In this document: in pieces, positions 26,848-35,201 of the stretch
Position numbering within the stretch: position 1 is the first letter of the stretch
How the letters are laid out: each line of letters begins with the position of its first letter
NCBI RefSeq assembly: GCF_014926405.1
Contig: NZ_JACXXJ020000005.1
Coordinates: 997,001-1,061,000 of the forward strand
DNA from: Agrobacterium vitis
GTDB lineage: Bacteria; Pseudomonadota; Alphaproteobacteria; Rhizobiales; Rhizobiaceae
Direction: 5' to 3'
DNA length: 64,000 bases
Position numbers and translations under genes: made by a program
Notes under the pieces: generated by a model
The model's database searches: none
Told to the model about the DNA's origin: nothing
Seen by the model: the letters and a program-made list of their open reading frames with translations, nothing else

Positions 26848-27278
26848 GCAGCGCCAGCAGCAAACCACCAGCCGCGCCAGGCCTCTACGTCGTCACCAAC
26901 AACCCGCAGGCGGCCGCCATCGATTTCTTTCATTGCGATCTGGAGCTGATGCCTGCATGGGCGCGGATCGTCAGTGATGTCTCGGGTATCCCGGCGATCC
27001 CGACCGACGCCAAGGTGATCAATCGCTGGTATGGCGCGGGCGGTCTGTTTGAACAGCTCTGGCGCGAAGAGCGCCAGCGGCGGAAATTCGATATGGATTA
27101 TGCCGCCCATGTGGCCACGCTTCAGGCCTGGCATGACAAGCGGTGGGCCGTCGATGCGCCCGCCACACCGGCGGAGCCGTCACCCGCACCCTCCGCGTCG
27201 GTTTCCTCTCCCTCGGCGGCCAGTCATCCGGACCAGGCCGCCCCGTCTTCCCTTCCCAGAAAATCGAGGTGGTCATGA
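26844..27278 (+). CDS. Hypothetical phage protein
   Basis: The 144-residue protein has a soluble core (APGLYVVTNNPQAAAIDFFH, ELMPAWARIVSDVSGIPAIP, INRWYGAGGLFEQLWREERQ) and a long Pro/Ala/Ser-rich tail from about residue 110. GTG 26844 overlaps the stop of the methyltransferase fusion, so it is probably made together with it. No family is recognised. Confidence 0.55.
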   Translation: MSSASSKPPAAPGLYVVTNNPQAAAIDFFHCDLELMPAWARIVSDVSGIPAIPTDAKVINRWYGAGGLFEQLWREERQRRKFDMDYAAHVATLQAWHDKRWAVDAPATPAEPSPAPSASVSSPSAASHPDQAAPSSLPRKSRWS

Positions 27279-27763
27279 TCGCACTGGATCTCTTCGGGCC
27301 TTGTTCTTTGTCCCCGGTAAAATTCGCAAGCCTTTCCCCCGCAGATCAGACGCTTTGCGTCCGCCTGATGTTTGAAAAAATGTCGGAAATGCCCGCTGCC
27401 ACGGGCTTGAAAGGTGATGGTATGCAGCGGATCGGCGCGGCGCGCCATCAGGTCAACATGCCAGACCAGCGGGAACGCCACCGCTGCGAACGAAGCGATG
27501 ATGACGATCTGTCTGCGCCCGCCTCGAAAATCCTGCGGCTGTTTTGTGCCGAAGATGGGCCGATCAGCATGCCTCATGCTGAAATGGAGCGTCGGGCGGG
27601 CCTGACCAAAGGTTCGGTGCGCTGGATATTGGAAAGCCTGAAGGAACGCGGACTGATCATCTGCCTTCGCGCTGGCAAAGGCCCGCGTCAAAGCACCTGG
27701 TCGGTCACCGACGCCGGTCGTCTTGCCATCGCGGCCATTGCGCCGGAGGCGGCCGATGCGTGA
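27275..27763 (+). CDS. Winged-helix phage protein
   Basis: The 162-residue protein has a C-terminal winged helix (about 85-155; ASKILRLFCAEDGPISMPHA, ERRAGLTKGSVRWILESLKE, STWSVTDAGRLAI) of the MarR/IclR kind, preceded by a less ordered N-terminus. ATG 27275 overlaps the previous stop. Transcription or replication control is likely but not shown. Confidence 0.6.
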   Translation: MIALDLFGPCSLSPVKFASLSPADQTLCVRLMFEKMSEMPAATGLKGDGMQRIGAARHQVNMPDQRERHRCERSDDDDLSAPASKILRLFCAEDGPISMPHAEMERRAGLTKGSVRWILESLKERGLIICLRAGKGPRQSTWSVTDAGRLAIAAIAPEAADA

Positions 27764-28055
27764 GGACCGGAAAATCACCCTGATCATCGCCCCCAACCGG
27801 GATGCGGCGGCAAAGACCTGTGATGCCTGGCAGGTGCCGCGTGGCCGCCTTGGCGATGGCCGCGCGCTTCGCGTCATCACCTGCCCGGAAGGCCTTCGCG
27901 GCTGGCACGAAGGCACGGCCTGCCTGATCGATTTCAATCTGTTCGGCCGGGAAGACGTGCGGCTGAAAGACCTGGCGCAAAGCCTGCTGGCCAGCGGCCG
28001 GTTGCGGCGAATCGGCTTCAAGGAATTGCGCGAATTGCGTGGGGAGATGGTTTGA
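27756..28055 (+). CDS. Hypothetical phage protein
   Basis: The 99-residue protein has a start like a small nucleotide-binding fold (ITLIIAPNRDAAAKTCDAWQ) and a basic C-terminal helix pair (QSLLASGRLRRIGFKELREL). Both ends overlap neighbouring genes. No family is recognised. Confidence 0.5.
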   Translation: MREDRKITLIIAPNRDAAAKTCDAWQVPRGRLGDGRALRVITCPEGLRGWHEGTACLIDFNLFGREDVRLKDLAQSLLASGRLRRIGFKELRELRGEMV

Positions 28056-29272
28056 TGAGCGGATTTCAACCAACGCTATTCGGTGGCGCTGCCAAGCTCG
28101 CTTATGACGATGCGGTCGAGATGACGCTCCAGTCCATGCAAGCCTATGGCAAGGATCATGACCACTGGGTTTTTGCGTTCTCCGGCGGAAAAGACAGTAC
28201 CGCAACGCTAACCGTCGTCATCCATCTGGTCGATGCTGGGCTTTTACCCATGCCGAAGACGATCAGTGTCCTTTATGCCGATACGAGAATGGAGTTGACG
28301 CCGCTGTCAATCGCGGCGGCCAGCTTGCTCGACAGGTTGCGGGCGCGCGGCATTCATTGCGAGACGGTCTATGCGCCCATGGACCATCGGTTTCTCGTCT
28401 ATATGCTGGGCCGCGGCGTTCCGCCTCCAAACAATAACACCTTCCGCTGGTGTACGCGGCAGATCAAGGTCGAGCCGATGACTGCGGCCTTGGAGCGGCG
28501 CATCAATGAGCTTGACGGCTCCATTCTGATGATTACCGGCGTGCGCCAAGGCGAAAGTGCCATACGAGATGGTCGCATTGCCATGTCCTGCGGCAAGGAT
28601 GGTGCTGAGTGCGGGCAGGGCTGGTACCAGCAAGTGGTGCCGGAAGCGAAAGGCATCAAAGGCCGGATCGCCACCCTTGCGCCCATTCTCCACTGGCGGG
28701 TCTGCAACGTCTTTGACTGGCTAAAAATCTACGCCCGTATGGAGGCTTACGGCGCTTGGGACACTGTGGCCGTCGTCGATGCCTATGGAGGTGACGAGGC
28801 GCAAGAGATCAACGCTCGAACCGGCTGCATTGGTTGCCCGCTTGCTACCAAGGATCTGGGCTTGATGACCGTGATCCGCGTTCCATACTGGTCATACATC
28901 GAACCATTGATGGGCCTGAAGCCGATCTATCGCGAGCTTCGTGAGCCTCGCAACCGGCTGAAAAAGACCGGCATAGACAGCAACGGTGACGTTGCCACCG
29001 CCAAAAACAAGCAGCGCATGGGGCCTCTGACCTTCGAAGCCCGCTTGAATGCGCTCGACCGCATTCTGTCTATCCAATCCCAGATCAATGTCGAAGCTCT
29101 GCGTCTTGGTCGGCCCTTTGTCGACATTCTCAACGCCGAGGAAGAGGCGAGGATCAGGGAGCTGATTGCTTTGAAGACGTGGCCGAACGGTTGGGATGGT
29201 GATGAGCCGATAGCTGACACGCCCATGGATACCGTCTTCGCGGACGGATCTGTCCAACCGTTGTTCTTGTGA
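28055..29272 (+). CDS. DndC-like PAPS reductase/ATP pyrophosphatase family protein
   Basis: The 405-residue protein has the P-loop-like SGGKDST at residues 42-48, which adenylates the substrate, and later NNNTFRWCTRQIKVEP, ITGVRQGESAIRD and GCIGCP. RWC plus a spaced GCxxC and a shared block near ESA are typical of DndC, the enzyme that installs sulfur in phosphorothioate DNA. Other members are PAPS reductases, but those lack this Cys set. No dndB, dndD or dndE is nearby, so if active it would depend on a host cysteine desulfurase or do another thiol reaction. Confidence 0.78.
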   Translation: MSGFQPTLFGGAAKLAYDDAVEMTLQSMQAYGKDHDHWVFAFSGGKDSTATLTVVIHLVDAGLLPMPKTISVLYADTRMELTPLSIAAASLLDRLRARGIHCETVYAPMDHRFLVYMLGRGVPPPNNNTFRWCTRQIKVEPMTAALERRINELDGSILMITGVRQGESAIRDGRIAMSCGKDGAECGQGWYQQVVPEAKGIKGRIATLAPILHWRVCNVFDWLKIYARMEAYGAWDTVAVVDAYGGDEAQEINARTGCIGCPLATKDLGLMTVIRVPYWSYIEPLMGLKPIYRELREPRNRLKKTGIDSNGDVATAKNKQRMGPLTFEARLNALDRILSIQSQINVEALRLGRPFVDILNAEEEARIRELIALKTWPNGWDGDEPIADTPMDTVFADGSVQPLFL

Positions 29273-29279
29273 GGCCGAA

Positions 29280-30017
29280 ATGCAACGTTCCCTCCCACTG
29301 CTTATGCCAAGGACTAGCGTTACACGGTCCTTACGTGTCCTCGTTGGATGCGAGTTCACCGGTACAGTCCGAGATGCATTTCTGGATCGTGGCCACGATG
29401 CGTGGTCTTGTGATCTCCTCCCCGCTGAAAATGGACATAATCGACACATTCGGGGCGATGTCCGCAATTACCTCGCTGATGGATGGGATCTTCTCATCGT
29501 CGCCCATCCGCCATGCACTCGGCTTTGCCGCTCCGGCCGCCGATGGCTTTCAGGTCCCGGCGACATGACCCAGCCGAAGAAGTTACCGAACGGTAGGACG
29601 TGGGAAAGCATGAAAGCGGAGTTCGAAGACGGCGTGGACCTTTTCGTCTCGTGCTGGCGGGCGCCGATTGACCGGGTGGCCATTGAAAACCCGGAGATGC
29701 ATGATCTCGCTAAGGCTCGTATGCCAAAGGATCTGCCGCGTCCTCAAATCGTTCAGCCCTTCTGGTTTGGCCATCCAGAATACAAGGGCACGGGGTGGTA
29801 TCTCCGCAATCTCCCTTCGCTGCAGGATACTGATAGACTTCACGAGCCGGCAAAGGGCAGCCCTGAGTGGAAAGCATGGAACCGGGTTTGGCGCATGTCG
29901 CCCGGCCCCGACCGTGGCAAGGAGCGAAGTCGTTTTTTCCTCGGTATGGCAGCGGCGATGGCCGACCAATGGGGTGGCTATGCTCACGAGCAGTTTCATT
30001 TGGAGGCTGCCGAATGA
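29280..30017 (+). CDS. C5-cytosine methyltransferase-like protein
   Basis: The 245-residue protein has a Rossmann start (RVLVGCEFTGTVRDAFLDRG, then HDAWSCDLLPAE), HPPCTRL near residue 75 in the place of the catalytic Pro-Cys motif, and VAIENPEMH like the ENV motif. That is the order of C5-methyltransferases, but it is short and lacks a clear target recognition region. It may be an active small enzyme or a divergent relative. It ends in ATGA overlap with the primase. Confidence 0.6.
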   Translation: MQRSLPLLMPRTSVTRSLRVLVGCEFTGTVRDAFLDRGHDAWSCDLLPAENGHNRHIRGDVRNYLADGWDLLIVAHPPCTRLCRSGRRWLSGPGDMTQPKKLPNGRTWESMKAEFEDGVDLFVSCWRAPIDRVAIENPEMHDLAKARMPKDLPRPQIVQPFWFGHPEYKGTGWYLRNLPSLQDTDRLHEPAKGSPEWKAWNRVWRMSPGPDRGKERSRFFLGMAAAMADQWGGYAHEQFHLEAAE

Positions 30018-31330
30018 CCAGCCCCATCATCGACGATTTCGTCACCCGGGCCCGCGATGTCACCGTGTCGGATGCTATGGATCGGCTCGGGATCGTAGAG
30101 CCCAAAGGCCGCACCGAATATCAGGGGCCGTGCCCGCGCTGCCATGATGGCACGGACCGGTTTTCCGTCAATCGCACCAAGAATGTCTTCAATTGCCGGA
30201 CCTGCGGTGGCGGGCGCGATGGGATCGGTCTGGCGGCTGTCTGGCGCGATCTCGATCTGCGCAACCGGGCGGAATTTCTGATGGCCTGCGGCCATGCATT
30301 GGGCGAGACGGTGCCAGCCGAGGGCGAGCAGGAAACGGAAGAACAGCGCCTGGCGCGCGAACAGCGGGCAGCCGATAGCCGCGCCAAGGCCTACAAGAAG
30401 CGGGCCGAAAACGATGCCAAGGCCGATCAGCAGCGCCAGAAGGCCATCAACCTCGGGCGCAACCTCTGGCTCAATGCCCTGGATTGCCTTGCCGCTGGCC
30501 AGCGTGAGGCGGAAGGCTATGCGCTGATCCGCAGTTACCTGCGGTTTCGCACCGGCTTCTGGCCGCATGATGGCGTGTTCGAGCATATCCGCTTCCTCCC
30601 CCGCGCCACCTATTATGGTGTCGACGAATGGAAGCGGCCCATGTCGATCTATGTCGGCCCGGCGCTGTCCATTCCCTTCGTCAACCTGGACTTCCGGATC
30701 ACCGGCAGCCAGCAGCTCTGGATCAATCTCGCCAACAAGCCGAAATTCCGCCCGGTGTTGCTCGATGCGGAGGGCAAGCCGCTGTCATCGAAGAAAATGC
30801 ACGGCGTCAAGAAAGGCTCGATCCTGCCGGTGTTCGGCAATCCGGAGGCCAAGCGCTGGGTAGTTGGCGAGGGGATTGAAAATCCCGCAGCCTGGGCCGG
30901 GCCGGAAGGCTGGCGCGAAGACACCTTCTACCTCGCCGCCGGCGACATCGGCAATCTCGCCGGTCCACGCGACCCGGCCTCGGATTTCAAACACCCGACG
31001 CTGACGACCGTCGACAAGATCGGCCGGGCGCGTCGTGTCAATGTGCAGGGTCCAAAGCCAAAGCCGGACCAGGCGCCGGACGATGCCATGCAGGTTCCCG
31101 CCCATGTGACCGAACTGCTGGTGCTGGCCGATGGCGATAGCGAGCCGGTGCAAACCGCCGCCTGCCTCGCCCGCATGGCCGCCCGCCTGAAGCGACCGGG
31201 GCTGGATATCCAGATCGTCTATCCGCCCGAAGGGACGGATTTTTCAGAAGCGTTTGCTGATGGTGTCCGCCATTGGGCTGCCTCAGGAAGAGAATTCCCG
31301 GCTTTTTTGGAGTGTGATGATAATGGCTGA
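30014..31330 (+). CDS. DNA primase-like protein with zinc finger and TOPRIM region
   Basis: The 438-residue protein has an N-terminal CHC2/Cys4-like zinc finger (PCPRCHDGTDRFSVNRTKNV followed by FNCRTCGGGRDG, about residues 38-66), a charged coiled region (about 105-150) and a C-terminal TOPRIM-like part with WVVGEGIENPAAW and LLVLADGDSEP. It would start primers or load with the helicase encoded next. ATG 30014 overlaps the stop of the upstream gene. Confidence 0.82.
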   Translation: MTSPIIDDFVTRARDVTVSDAMDRLGIVEPKGRTEYQGPCPRCHDGTDRFSVNRTKNVFNCRTCGGGRDGIGLAAVWRDLDLRNRAEFLMACGHALGETVPAEGEQETEEQRLAREQRAADSRAKAYKKRAENDAKADQQRQKAINLGRNLWLNALDCLAAGQREAEGYALIRSYLRFRTGFWPHDGVFEHIRFLPRATYYGVDEWKRPMSIYVGPALSIPFVNLDFRITGSQQLWINLANKPKFRPVLLDAEGKPLSSKKMHGVKKGSILPVFGNPEAKRWVVGEGIENPAAWAGPEGWREDTFYLAAGDIGNLAGPRDPASDFKHPTLTTVDKIGRARRVNVQGPKPKPDQAPDDAMQVPAHVTELLVLADGDSEPVQTAACLARMAARLKRPGLDIQIVYPPEGTDFSEAFADGVRHWAASGREFPAFLECDDNG

Positions 31331-33143
31331 TCCAAAGAAGCCGGATCTCCCGCAGGAAGTCCATCAGATTTTGCAGATGGCAGCCGCCCAACGCCAAGGC
31401 TATGCGCCAAACCCCGAAACCCCTGAAGACCCCTTAGGTGATGCCCCCGCTGCGTTGGCCGGTGACAGCGATCCTGATGAGGCCGTGGTGGAATTCTGCG
31501 CCGAGCTGGACCATTCCGACACCGACAACGCCACGCGGCTCCGGCTGCACTTCGGCGACGACATGACGGTGATTGCGCAGGAAAAAGCCAAAACCCCGCT
31601 TTATGCCGTCTGGACTGGCAACCATTGGGATGTTGCAAATGGCAAGCCCAAGGCCCTGGCCATTGCGCAGCGCCTTGGCAGTCGGATCGCTGCGGAAATC
31701 AAATACATAAAGCCGAACGAGTTTGAGCAGTTTCTGATCGATACCGCCAAGGATGCCCTGGCAAAGAAAGAAAGCGAGCGCGATGCAGACGAGCGGAAGC
31801 TGGTTTCGGCAGCACAGGCGGCGTCCGAATCTCATGGCAAGCGGGTGGCGAAGCGGCTGAACCATGCGGTCACATCCAAGAATGTCGCCCGGCTGAATGC
31901 GATGCTGGAATGCCTTTCGCCGCATATCATGAAGTCGCCGGACGATTTCAACGCCGATAAGTGGATGGTCGCGGTCAAAAACGCCACGCTGCGGTTTGAG
32001 CGCACCATGACCCGAAAGAAGAACGCACGTCACAAGAGCGTCGAGGAAACGCCGGATGCACCGGAATATCTACAGGTTTGCACCAAGGCTGAATTGAACG
32101 TCACGCCCGGCCATCGCCGCAAAGATCTGATCACCCATGTTGTCCCGGTCCGCTATGATCCGAAGGCAAAGTGCCCGCAATGGGATGCGTTTCTAAACAG
32201 CAAGCTACCCGACGAATCGGTCAGACGGCTGGTGCAGGTCAGTTCCGGGCTCAGTTTGCTGGGCGTATCGGTGCAATATCTGTTTTTCCACTATGGCAAC
32301 GGCGCCAACGGAAAATCCGTCTACATGGAGACTTTGTGCCGGATTATCGGCGAAGCCTCGGTGACGCTGCCATCAAGCAGCTTGATCGGCGAGGGCGGAT
32401 CATCGGGCAGCGCCAGCCCCGATGTGGCCCGCCTGTACGGAAAGCGGCTGCTGCGCGTCAAGGAACTGCCCGAGGGTGAGGATCTGCGCGAGAACCTGGT
32501 GAAGGAACTGACCGGCGGTGAGACCGTCACGGCACGTGACCTGTTTTCCGGCTATATGGACTTCCAGCCCTTGTTCATCGCCATGATGAGCGGCAATGGC
32601 TATCCTAAGATTAGCGGCACGGATGACGGTATCTGGCGGCGTATGGCGGTTATCCATTGGCCGCGCCAGATCGCCATAGAGGATCGCCGCGACTTTGAAG
32701 AGGTCGTCCAATCTTTCGTGCCAGAGCATTCCGGTATTTTGAACTGGCTGATCGAGGGCGTGTTCATCTACCTGCGGGAAGGTCTTGTCATCCCCGAAGC
32801 CGTCAAGGTGGCAACGCAGCAGTATCGCGATGACATGGACCGCACGGCGGCTTTTGTGGCGCGCTGCGTGGTCAAGAATGAGAACGCCGAGCCTGTAGAG
32901 GGCAAGGTGCTGTATCAGGCCTATTGCGACTTCACCATCGACCAGGGCGGCAAGCCGATGAATGTCACCGTCTTTGGCCGGGAAATGGGCAAAAAATTCG
33001 CCAAGGATCGAACCTCTGGTATCGTGCTGTATCGTGGCATATCTCTCGTCAACGTCCCAGATGTACAGCAAAGCGCCCCGCTGTCCCGCCATTCCGACGA
33101 ACCGTTCCCGAGCGGCCCGGACAGCTATGGAAGCCCATTCTGA
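31317..33143 (+). CDS. Phage replicative helicase (D5/P4-type superfamily III)
   Basis: The 608-residue protein has the P4/D5-type ATPase fold: Walker A GNGANGKS near 327, the SSSLIGEGGSSGSASPDVAR segment, RLLRVKELPEGEDLRENLVK, and motif C in LFIAMMSGNGYPKISGTDDG. The N-terminal third contains the D5_N region. Such proteins unwind the origin as hexamers and often work with a separate primase, here the preceding gene. Start 31317 is used because GGAG lies upstream; 31323 is possible. A repeat region begins 718 bases later. Confidence 0.88.
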   Translation: MIMADPKKPDLPQEVHQILQMAAAQRQGYAPNPETPEDPLGDAPAALAGDSDPDEAVVEFCAELDHSDTDNATRLRLHFGDDMTVIAQEKAKTPLYAVWTGNHWDVANGKPKALAIAQRLGSRIAAEIKYIKPNEFEQFLIDTAKDALAKKESERDADERKLVSAAQAASESHGKRVAKRLNHAVTSKNVARLNAMLECLSPHIMKSPDDFNADKWMVAVKNATLRFERTMTRKKNARHKSVEETPDAPEYLQVCTKAELNVTPGHRRKDLITHVVPVRYDPKAKCPQWDAFLNSKLPDESVRRLVQVSSGLSLLGVSVQYLFFHYGNGANGKSVYMETLCRIIGEASVTLPSSSLIGEGGSSGSASPDVARLYGKRLLRVKELPEGEDLRENLVKELTGGETVTARDLFSGYMDFQPLFIAMMSGNGYPKISGTDDGIWRRMAVIHWPRQIAIEDRRDFEEVVQSFVPEHSGILNWLIEGVFIYLREGLVIPEAVKVATQQYRDDMDRTAAFVARCVVKNENAEPVEGKVLYQAYCDFTIDQGGKPMNVTVFGREMGKKFAKDRTSGIVLYRGISLVNVPDVQQSAPLSRHSDEPFPSGPDSYGSPF

Positions 33144-33230
33144 CCGGCATTGACGCTTAAGGTTGCATCATGGCATCAATTCAGGCCAGTGGGTTCTTTG
33201 CAGTTTTTGCAAACAATGGAGGGGATGAGG

Positions 33231-33668
33231 ATGAAGCGCGCTGGTTTGGTCGTGGGTGTATTATTGGCAACTGTTGGCGCACCCTCGGCCGCTGATAAGC
33301 CCGGCAGTGAGTTTCTGACCGGTTGCGCCTTGGCGGATGACATGAAGATGTGCGAGGTGCAGCAGGCTCAATTCATCAAATGGTATCCACTGGCGCTGAA
33401 ACGAAGTTATCAAGGCCAGAGGAATGTTGCCTACTGCCAGCGCACTGGTTGTGACAGCGCCGTGCAGGTCGATGTTGTCAACGCTTGCGCATGGCGAATA
33501 GTCATTATGGCGTCCGATGCGACGTTGGATTCGAGTGATGCATCCAACTATCGGATCGATTGCGCGGGGGTCGGCTCTACTGGATTTGCCGACGCCACCA
33601 TCATCGCCAAACAACTGTTTCGAAAAATATACAAGCGTCCGATGCCTGATGTTGATCCGCCTATGTGA
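33231..33668 (+). CDS. Small exported Cys-rich protein
   Basis: The 145-residue protein starts MKRAGLVVGVLLATVGAPSA, a clear signal peptide cleaved near residue 22, and its mature part holds six cysteines (GCALADDMKMC, AYCQRTGC, NACAWRIVIMAS, YRIDCAG) likely to pair in the periplasm. A strong GGAGGGG precedes ATG 33231. Similar proteins occur in rhizobial genomes without known role. It is not needed for replication, so it is a candidate cargo gene placed inside the replication module. Confidence 0.7.
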   Translation: MKRAGLVVGVLLATVGAPSAADKPGSEFLTGCALADDMKMCEVQQAQFIKWYPLALKRSYQGQRNVAYCQRTGCDSAVQVDVVNACAWRIVIMASDATLDSSDASNYRIDCAGVGSTGFADATIIAKQLFRKIYKRPMPDVDPPM

Positions 33669-33860
33669 GCAAACCCCGCAACCCCTGAAGCTGCGCAGGC
33701 TATCGCCGCAATTTCCGCCGAATTACGTTCGGCGCAACACAAAAGTCTTGGCTTATTCGAAAACCTCAACTACCACGGTTGTAGCGCGCGTCTGTCGCGT
33801 CGGCCCTTAGGCTCAACGCCCTTCCCCGGAACCCCCTCGCCGACCGGGAAAGTCGAAATA
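33669..33860. other. Non-coding spacer before the 7-mer array
   Basis: No gene, hairpin terminator or repeat is evident here. It is the left part of a 467-base gap whose right part (33861-34122) carries the repeated 7-mers. Confidence 0.5.
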
Positions 33861-34122
33861 ACTGTCTGAAATCTGACAGTTTTGACAGTTCATCTGACAG
33901 TCACACCGACAGTTTAAGGCGAAATTCACCAACGATATCAACAAATCCTGACAGTTCGGATAGTTTTTCGACCCTATACGTATAAGGGTTTGGGGAGGTC
34001 GGGAGGTTGGGGCTGGATTTTCTCTATATGTATGTGTGAAATAACTGTCAAAACTGTCTAACTTATTGTAATATATAAACATAACTGTCAATAAACTGTC
34101 AGGTCAACTGTCAAAACTGTCA
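33861..34122. repeat. Two opposed clusters of ACTGTCA 7-mers, origin or control site
   Basis: Twelve copies of ACTGTCA or a one-base variant are present. The left cluster has one forward copy (33861) and five reverse copies (TGACAGT or CGACAGT at 33874, 33883, 33895, 33907, 33949). The right cluster has six forward copies (34044, 34053, 34084, 34095, 34107, 34116). Neighbouring copies are often 9-12 bases apart, about one helical turn. The spacer contains the palindrome TATACGTATA (33975-33984). The right cluster is A+T-rich. It follows the primase and helicase genes, where many phages have the origin. Confidence 0.8.
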
Positions 34123-34135
34123 GAAAGTATTTCTC

Positions 34136-34915
34136 ATGAAGAAAATGAGCATTGAAGCCTTTCTGAATTGGGCTTTCACGAAAGAACTGTGCAAAGTCGG
34201 GTCTGGATCAAATGTCGGTCTGGCCTCAATTCCATCGTCTTGGGGGATGATCGGCTCATACGCGGCTTTGGGCACGATGATTGACCGCAGCCCGAACGGG
34301 TACGGTGTGATCCCGGATTTCATTGAGGATGGCTTGCCGCACGCCGACGCAGTGCGGGCAGGGGACGCTGTGCGGCAATTGGCTTCTGTCGCCCAGGATA
34401 TTCCAGAAGGCTGGAACCTCTTTCCGGAATGGTCGGATGACCATGGTCTGGTTGCCGCCGAGGTTGAGCGTGTGCGAGCCGAGGTGATGATCAAGGGCGA
34501 TAGGCTGGCTGGCAGTCATGTGGCCGCGCTGGTCACCACATGCGCCATTCTCAACCGTGGCCCCGATTGGCAGGCATCGAAACCACGCGAAACCATGATT
34601 GCCGACAAGGATGGCACGCCACGCTGGTTTTGCCAGAGGACATCGAAGGATGCCTTTGGCCGGTCCTACACCATCGAAACGGACGGCTATAACCGCCGTG
34701 CCCGCAAACCGCACCGTGGTGCCTACCACAAATACCAGCTTGCATCGTCCATCCGGGGCGCAATCCTCGACCGGATGGAATGGCAACAATGGCAAGCAGC
34801 CCTCGCCATCCTCGCCGCTGATCTGCAAACTGATTTGCTAGCCCATGAAATTCTGCCCTTCGAGCCGGATCTTGAGCCGTGGGTGAGCGAAGAAAAAATG
34901 CAGGAATGTGCATAG
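34136..34915 (+). CDS. Hypothetical phage protein after the repeat array
   Basis: The 259-residue protein starts MKKMSIEAFLNWAFTKELCK and has repeated aromatic-rich segments (RWFCQRTSKDAFGRSYTIET, ARKPHRGAYHKYQL) and a helical C-terminus. It begins 13 bases after the last 7-mer copy, so it is probably controlled by that region. A related product commonly stands just before terminase genes in rhizobial prophages. The function is unknown. Confidence 0.65.
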   Translation: MKKMSIEAFLNWAFTKELCKVGSGSNVGLASIPSSWGMIGSYAALGTMIDRSPNGYGVIPDFIEDGLPHADAVRAGDAVRQLASVAQDIPEGWNLFPEWSDDHGLVAAEVERVRAEVMIKGDRLAGSHVAALVTTCAILNRGPDWQASKPRETMIADKDGTPRWFCQRTSKDAFGRSYTIETDGYNRRARKPHRGAYHKYQLASSIRGAILDRMEWQQWQAALAILAADLQTDLLAHEILPFEPDLEPWVSEEKMQECA

Positions 34916-35007
34916 TTCATTGAAAATACATCGAAATAATCGCAATTGCGGTCAATGGACGTCGGCCAAAGTTTGACATAGGTTGAACACACTGAAAAAG
35001 GTAAGAA

Positions 35008-35038
35008 AAACCCGCTGGCGGAAACGCTCGGCGGGTTT
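35008..35038 (-). terminator. Hairpin with T-run on the reverse strand
   Basis: AAACCCGC (35008-35015) pairs with GCGGGTTT (35031-35038); on the reverse strand it is followed by a run of Ts. It suggests a leftward transcript ending here, although no leftward gene is convincing. Confidence 0.5.
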
Positions 35039-35201
35039 CGCATTTCCAGCCGATGGAGGCGACCATGAGCCCCGCCGCTGTAATGGCGGCTTTCAGTGAG
35101 AGGCGATGATGCCTGGTGCTGTTCTGGGTTAGCAGCAAGGTACACGACCAGACATCTATAAGCGGCCCAGCGGTCGCCTCGATCAATTCGGAGTGTATGT
35201 C

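Noticed and set aside
30121..30586. Reverse frames opposite the primase gene
   Set aside because: Shadow frames of a gene with a clear zinc finger and TOPRIM-like end.
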